A DNA stretch of 7,399 bases from positions 1-7,399 of the forward strand of contig USAX01000093.1 in the NCBI GenBank assembly GCA_900552705.1. Direction: 5' to 3'. A program made the translations under genes and the position numbers. Positions 5,318 to 7,399 of the stretch are shown in pieces. The notes below the pieces were generated by a model, which was not told the DNA's origin, did no database searches, and saw only the letters and a program-made list of their open reading frames with translations. This DNA is from an uncultured Collinsella sp. Lineage in GTDB: Bacteria > Actinomycetota > Coriobacteriia > Coriobacteriales > Coriobacteriaceae. Each line of letters begins with the position of its first letter. Position 1 is the first letter of the stretch.

Positions 5318-6340
5318 ATGGCGCAGATGAGGATTAAGGACATTGCTGCCGAGGCGGGCGTGAGCCCGGCCACGGTCTCGCGCTACCTCAATAACCGCCC
5401 CGGGCAGATGACCGAGGAAACCCGCGCCCGCATCGCGGCGGTTATCGAGCGCACCGGCTATCGCCCGCGTGCCGCCGCGCGTAATTTGCGCAGCTCGCGC
5501 ACCAATCTCATCGGCGTGATCCTGGCCGACATTAGCAACCCGTTCTCCAGCGCCATGCTTGAGGGCCTTTCCGCCAGCGCCGCTGCGCGCGGCTGCTCGC
5601 TCATGACGGCCATTAGCGGCAACGACCCCGCCAAGGAGGCAGAGTCGCTCACCAGACTTATCGATGCCGGCGTGGACGGCCTAGTCGTCAATACCTGCGG
5701 AGGCAACGACAAGGCGATTGCCGCGGCAGCGGGACGCTTGCCCGTCGTGCTGCTCGACCGCGATGTTGCCGACGGTGGCATCGATCTGGTGACCTCCAAC
5801 AACCGTGAGCTGGTCGCTGGCTTGGTAGACGCCTTGGCTGCTGCGGGCAGCGAGCGCCTGTGCCTGCTCACCGAGGCGAGCGACGACAGCCCCGTGCGTC
5901 GCGAGCGCGCCGAGGCCTTTACCGACGAGCTGTCGCGACGCGGCCTTGCCGGCGAGGTTGTCACCTTGGCCGATGGCGGTGCCACTGGCGTTGGCCGCTT
6001 GGACGAGACCATCCGCGGCTATGCGGGCAAAAGACTCGGCCTTATCGCTGTCAACGGCCTGGTCTTCCTACGCCTGACCGAGGCACTGGCACAGTTGGGA
6101 CCCTCGTTACCGGCCGGTCTTAAGATCTCGACGTTTGACGATTACCCCTGGAACCACGTGCTCTTTGGCGGCGTGACCACGGCCGCGCAGGACACCCTCA
6201 CCATTGCCGAGCGCGTAGTCGAGCGTCTGTCCGAGCGTATCGACGTCGTTACCACTACGGTGGGCGATGCCGCAAAGCTCGCCCCCAAGCGCATCGAGAT
6301 CCCCGGCCACATCGAACACCGCGCTTCGACCTCGCGCTAG
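5318..6340 (+). CDS. LacI-family transcriptional regulator
   Basis: This is a 340-residue repressor-type protein, normal length for the family. The N-terminal helix-turn-helix is clear (residues 5-25, IKDIAAEAGVSPATVSRYLNN). It is followed by EETRARIAAVIERTGYRP and the hinge helix RAAARNLRSS (51-60). The periplasmic-binding-protein-like ligand domain starts at NLIGVILADISNPF and runs to about 330, with GVDGLVVN, PVVLLDRDV and the late STFDDYPWNHVLFGGVTT segment that lines the ligand cleft in this family. The ligand is probably a sugar or sugar acid but cannot be named. ATG 5318 is preferred over the in-frame ATG 5228 because family members begin a few residues before the IKDIA segment and the likely promoter lies between the two. 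GGGG (5308-5311) is a weak ribosome binding site; ATG 5327 is an alternative. No sugar operon is adjacent, so its targets may be elsewhere. Confidence 0.92.
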   Translation: MAQMRIKDIAAEAGVSPATVSRYLNNRPGQMTEETRARIAAVIERTGYRPRAAARNLRSSRTNLIGVILADISNPFSSAMLEGLSASAAARGCSLMTAISGNDPAKEAESLTRLIDAGVDGLVVNTCGGNDKAIAAAAGRLPVVLLDRDVADGGIDLVTSNNRELVAGLVDALAAAGSERLCLLTEASDDSPVRRERAEAFTDELSRRGLAGEVVTLADGGATGVGRLDETIRGYAGKRLGLIAVNGLVFLRLTEALAQLGPSLPAGLKISTFDDYPWNHVLFGGVTTAAQDTLTIAERVVERLSERIDVVTTTVGDAAKLAPKRIEIPGHIEHRASTSR

Positions 6341-6416
6341 CCGCTCGTTCGCAACCGCCTGTTCACACACGTTTTTTGAGCGCTTGATACGCTTTAACCC
6401 TGCGGAAACATTTTTT

Positions 6417-6470
6417 TGCGATAGTATCTGCGATATAGACCAGTCGAAACCCGCCCGAAAGAAAGGGGAG
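6417..6470 (+). promoter_or_regulatory. Putative -10 region and ribosome binding site of the glutamine-synthetase-like gene
   Basis: TGCGATAGTAT (6417-6427) repeats the 11-mer found before the GntR-type gene and may be an extended -10. A run of seven T (6411-6417) precedes it, and no good -35 is seen. The ribosome binding site GAAAGGGGAG (6461-6470) stands 4 nt before ATG 6475. The gap 6341-6474 shows no convincing terminator for the LacI-family gene and no obvious nitrogen-regulator site. Confidence 0.45.
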
Positions 6471-6474
6471 CGAC

Positions 6475-7399
6475 ATGAACCAGCAGAACATCGATTACGT
6501 ACTCCGCTCCGTAGAGCAGCGTGATATCCGCTTTGTGCGTCTGTGGTTTGTCGACATTCTCGGCCGCCTCAAGAACTTTGCCATTAGCCCCGAGGACCTC
6601 GAGGTCGCTTTTGAGGAGGGTATTGGCTTTGACGGCTCCGCTATCGAGGGCTTTGCCACGCCCGAGGAAGCCGACATGCTCGCATTCCCCGATGCTTCGA
6701 CCTTCCAGATCCTGCCGTGGCGCCCGAGCCATAACGGCGTTGCACGCGTTTTCTGCGACGTGTGTACTCCCGATCGCAAGCCCTTCGCCGGCGACCCGCG
6801 CGACGCCCTGCGCCGCATGTTTCGCAAGGCCGAGAAGGCTGGCTATCTGCTTAACGTGGGTGCCGAGCTGGAGTATTACTACTTCCCCGACGAGCACACC
6901 CCCGAGCCGCTCGACAACGTGGGCTACTTCGATCTTTCGGTGAGCGATGCCGCCCGCGACCTGCGTCGCAACACGGTCCTCACGCTCGAGAAGATGTCCG
7001 TGCCCGTGGAGTACACCTTCCACGCCGCCGGTCGCTCGCAGCACGGCATGAGCCTGCGCCACGCCGAGGCCCTGAGCATGTCCGACGCCATCACCACGGC
7101 CAAGCTCATCATTAAGCAGCAGGCCTACGAGAGCGGTTGCCACGCTTCCTTTATGCCCAAGCCGTTGGCGGGCGAGGACGGCAGCGCCATGTTTTTGCAT
7201 CAGTCGCTGTTCGACCACGACGGCAACAACGTCTTTTGGGGCGAGGACGACGAGAAGTACCACCTCTCCGAAATCGCCAAGCACTACATGGCCGGCATCT
7301 TGGCGCACGCGCGCGAGATCAGCGCCATCACCAACCCCACGGTCAACTCGTACAAGCGCATCACCACGGGTGGCGACTCCGTGCCGCAGTACGCCACGT
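6475..7399 (+). CDS. Glutamine-synthetase-like protein with altered active site, 5' part, cut by window end
   Basis: 308 codons are visible out of an expected 440 or so. The fold is clearly type I glutamine synthetase: VRLWFVDILGRLKNFAI and GFDGSAIEGF in the N-terminal beta-grasp domain, then the catalytic domain with FAGDPRDALRRM, GYFDLSVSD, FMPKPLAG and NPTVNSYKRI. The normal enzyme makes glutamine from glutamate, ammonia and ATP. Here several catalytic residues differ from the canonical set (Salmonella numbering in brackets). Glu131 and Glu133 are kept (E129, E131). Ala184 replaces Glu (E212), Gly191 replaces Glu (E220), Phe240 replaces His (H269), and the flap Glu (E327) is Asp301 in TGGDSV. 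The surrounding sequence stays in frame and conserved, so this is not a frameshift. It may be a paralogue with a different substrate, a regulatory or pseudo-enzyme, or a partner of a true GlnA. The start is supported by a good ribosome binding site. I leave the symbol empty because glnA function is doubtful. Confidence 0.88.
   Translation, partial: MNQQNIDYVLRSVEQRDIRFVRLWFVDILGRLKNFAISPEDLEVAFEEGIGFDGSAIEGFATPEEADMLAFPDASTFQILPWRPSHNGVARVFCDVCTPDRKPFAGDPRDALRRMFRKAEKAGYLLNVGAELEYYYFPDEHTPEPLDNVGYFDLSVSDAARDLRRNTVLTLEKMSVPVEYTFHAAGRSQHGMSLRHAEALSMSDAITTAKLIIKQQAYESGCHASFMPKPLAGEDGSAMFLHQSLFDHDGNNVFWGEDDEKYHLSEIAKHYMAGILAHAREISAITNPTVNSYKRITTGGDSVPQYAT

Noticed and set aside
6384..6397. TTGATACGCTTTAA as a cre/LacI-type operator before the glutamine-synthetase-like gene
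   Set aside because: The two halves match poorly around the central CG, so it is within chance expectation; kept only as a note.
6394..7308. 304-codon open frame on the minus strand opposite the glutamine-synthetase-like gene
   Set aside because: The plus strand encodes a clear conserved fold; the minus product shows no family resemblance and is a codon-bias shadow.

Overview
The window is GC-rich with strong G/C third-position bias. Gene content and protein style suggest an anaerobic gut actinobacterium of the class Coriobacteriia, most likely Collinsella or a close relative. This is judged from protein resemblance and codon use only, with no database search. All six genes lie on the + strand: the 3' part of feoB, a small Cys-rich FeoB-associated membrane protein, an Fe-S flavoprotein reductase, a GntR/FCD regulator, a LacI-family regulator, and the 5' part of a glutamine-synthetase-like gene.

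Region 1 (1-2238) concerns ferrous iron uptake. The membrane part of FeoB ends at 1799 and is followed at once by a strong intrinsic terminator. The terminator runs into a 71-bp nested palindrome (1858-1928) with four TGGTGCA cores, and a diverged fragment of the same repeat lies at 1968-1979. Then comes a 66-residue protein with one membrane helix and five clustered cysteines. It has its own strong ribosome binding site and appears to be transcribed separately from feoB.

Region 2 (2239-5195) holds a 649-residue Old Yellow Enzyme/FadH/BaiCD/trimethylamine-dehydrogenase-type oxidoreductase (FMN, 4Fe-4S, FAD, NAD(P)H). Its putative extended -10 lies inside a perfect 12-bp inverted repeat that looks like an operator. 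After a 212-nt gap with two hairpins comes a GntR/FCD regulator, a plausible but unproven controller of the reductase.

Region 3 (5196-7399) holds a LacI-family regulator, whose promoter carries two LacI-type half-sites (possible autoregulation), and a glutamine-synthetase-fold protein cut by the window end. Aligned from memory to canonical type I enzymes, this last protein lacks three of the six metal ligands and has Asp in place of the flap Glu. It is therefore probably not an ordinary glutamine synthetase.

Apart from the shared iron theme of the first two genes, the genes look like separate transcription units. I see no RNA genes, CRISPR array, phage genes or intact transposase. The most unusual items are the divergent glutamine-synthetase-like protein, the nested palindrome, and the operator-like palindrome over the reductase promoter.
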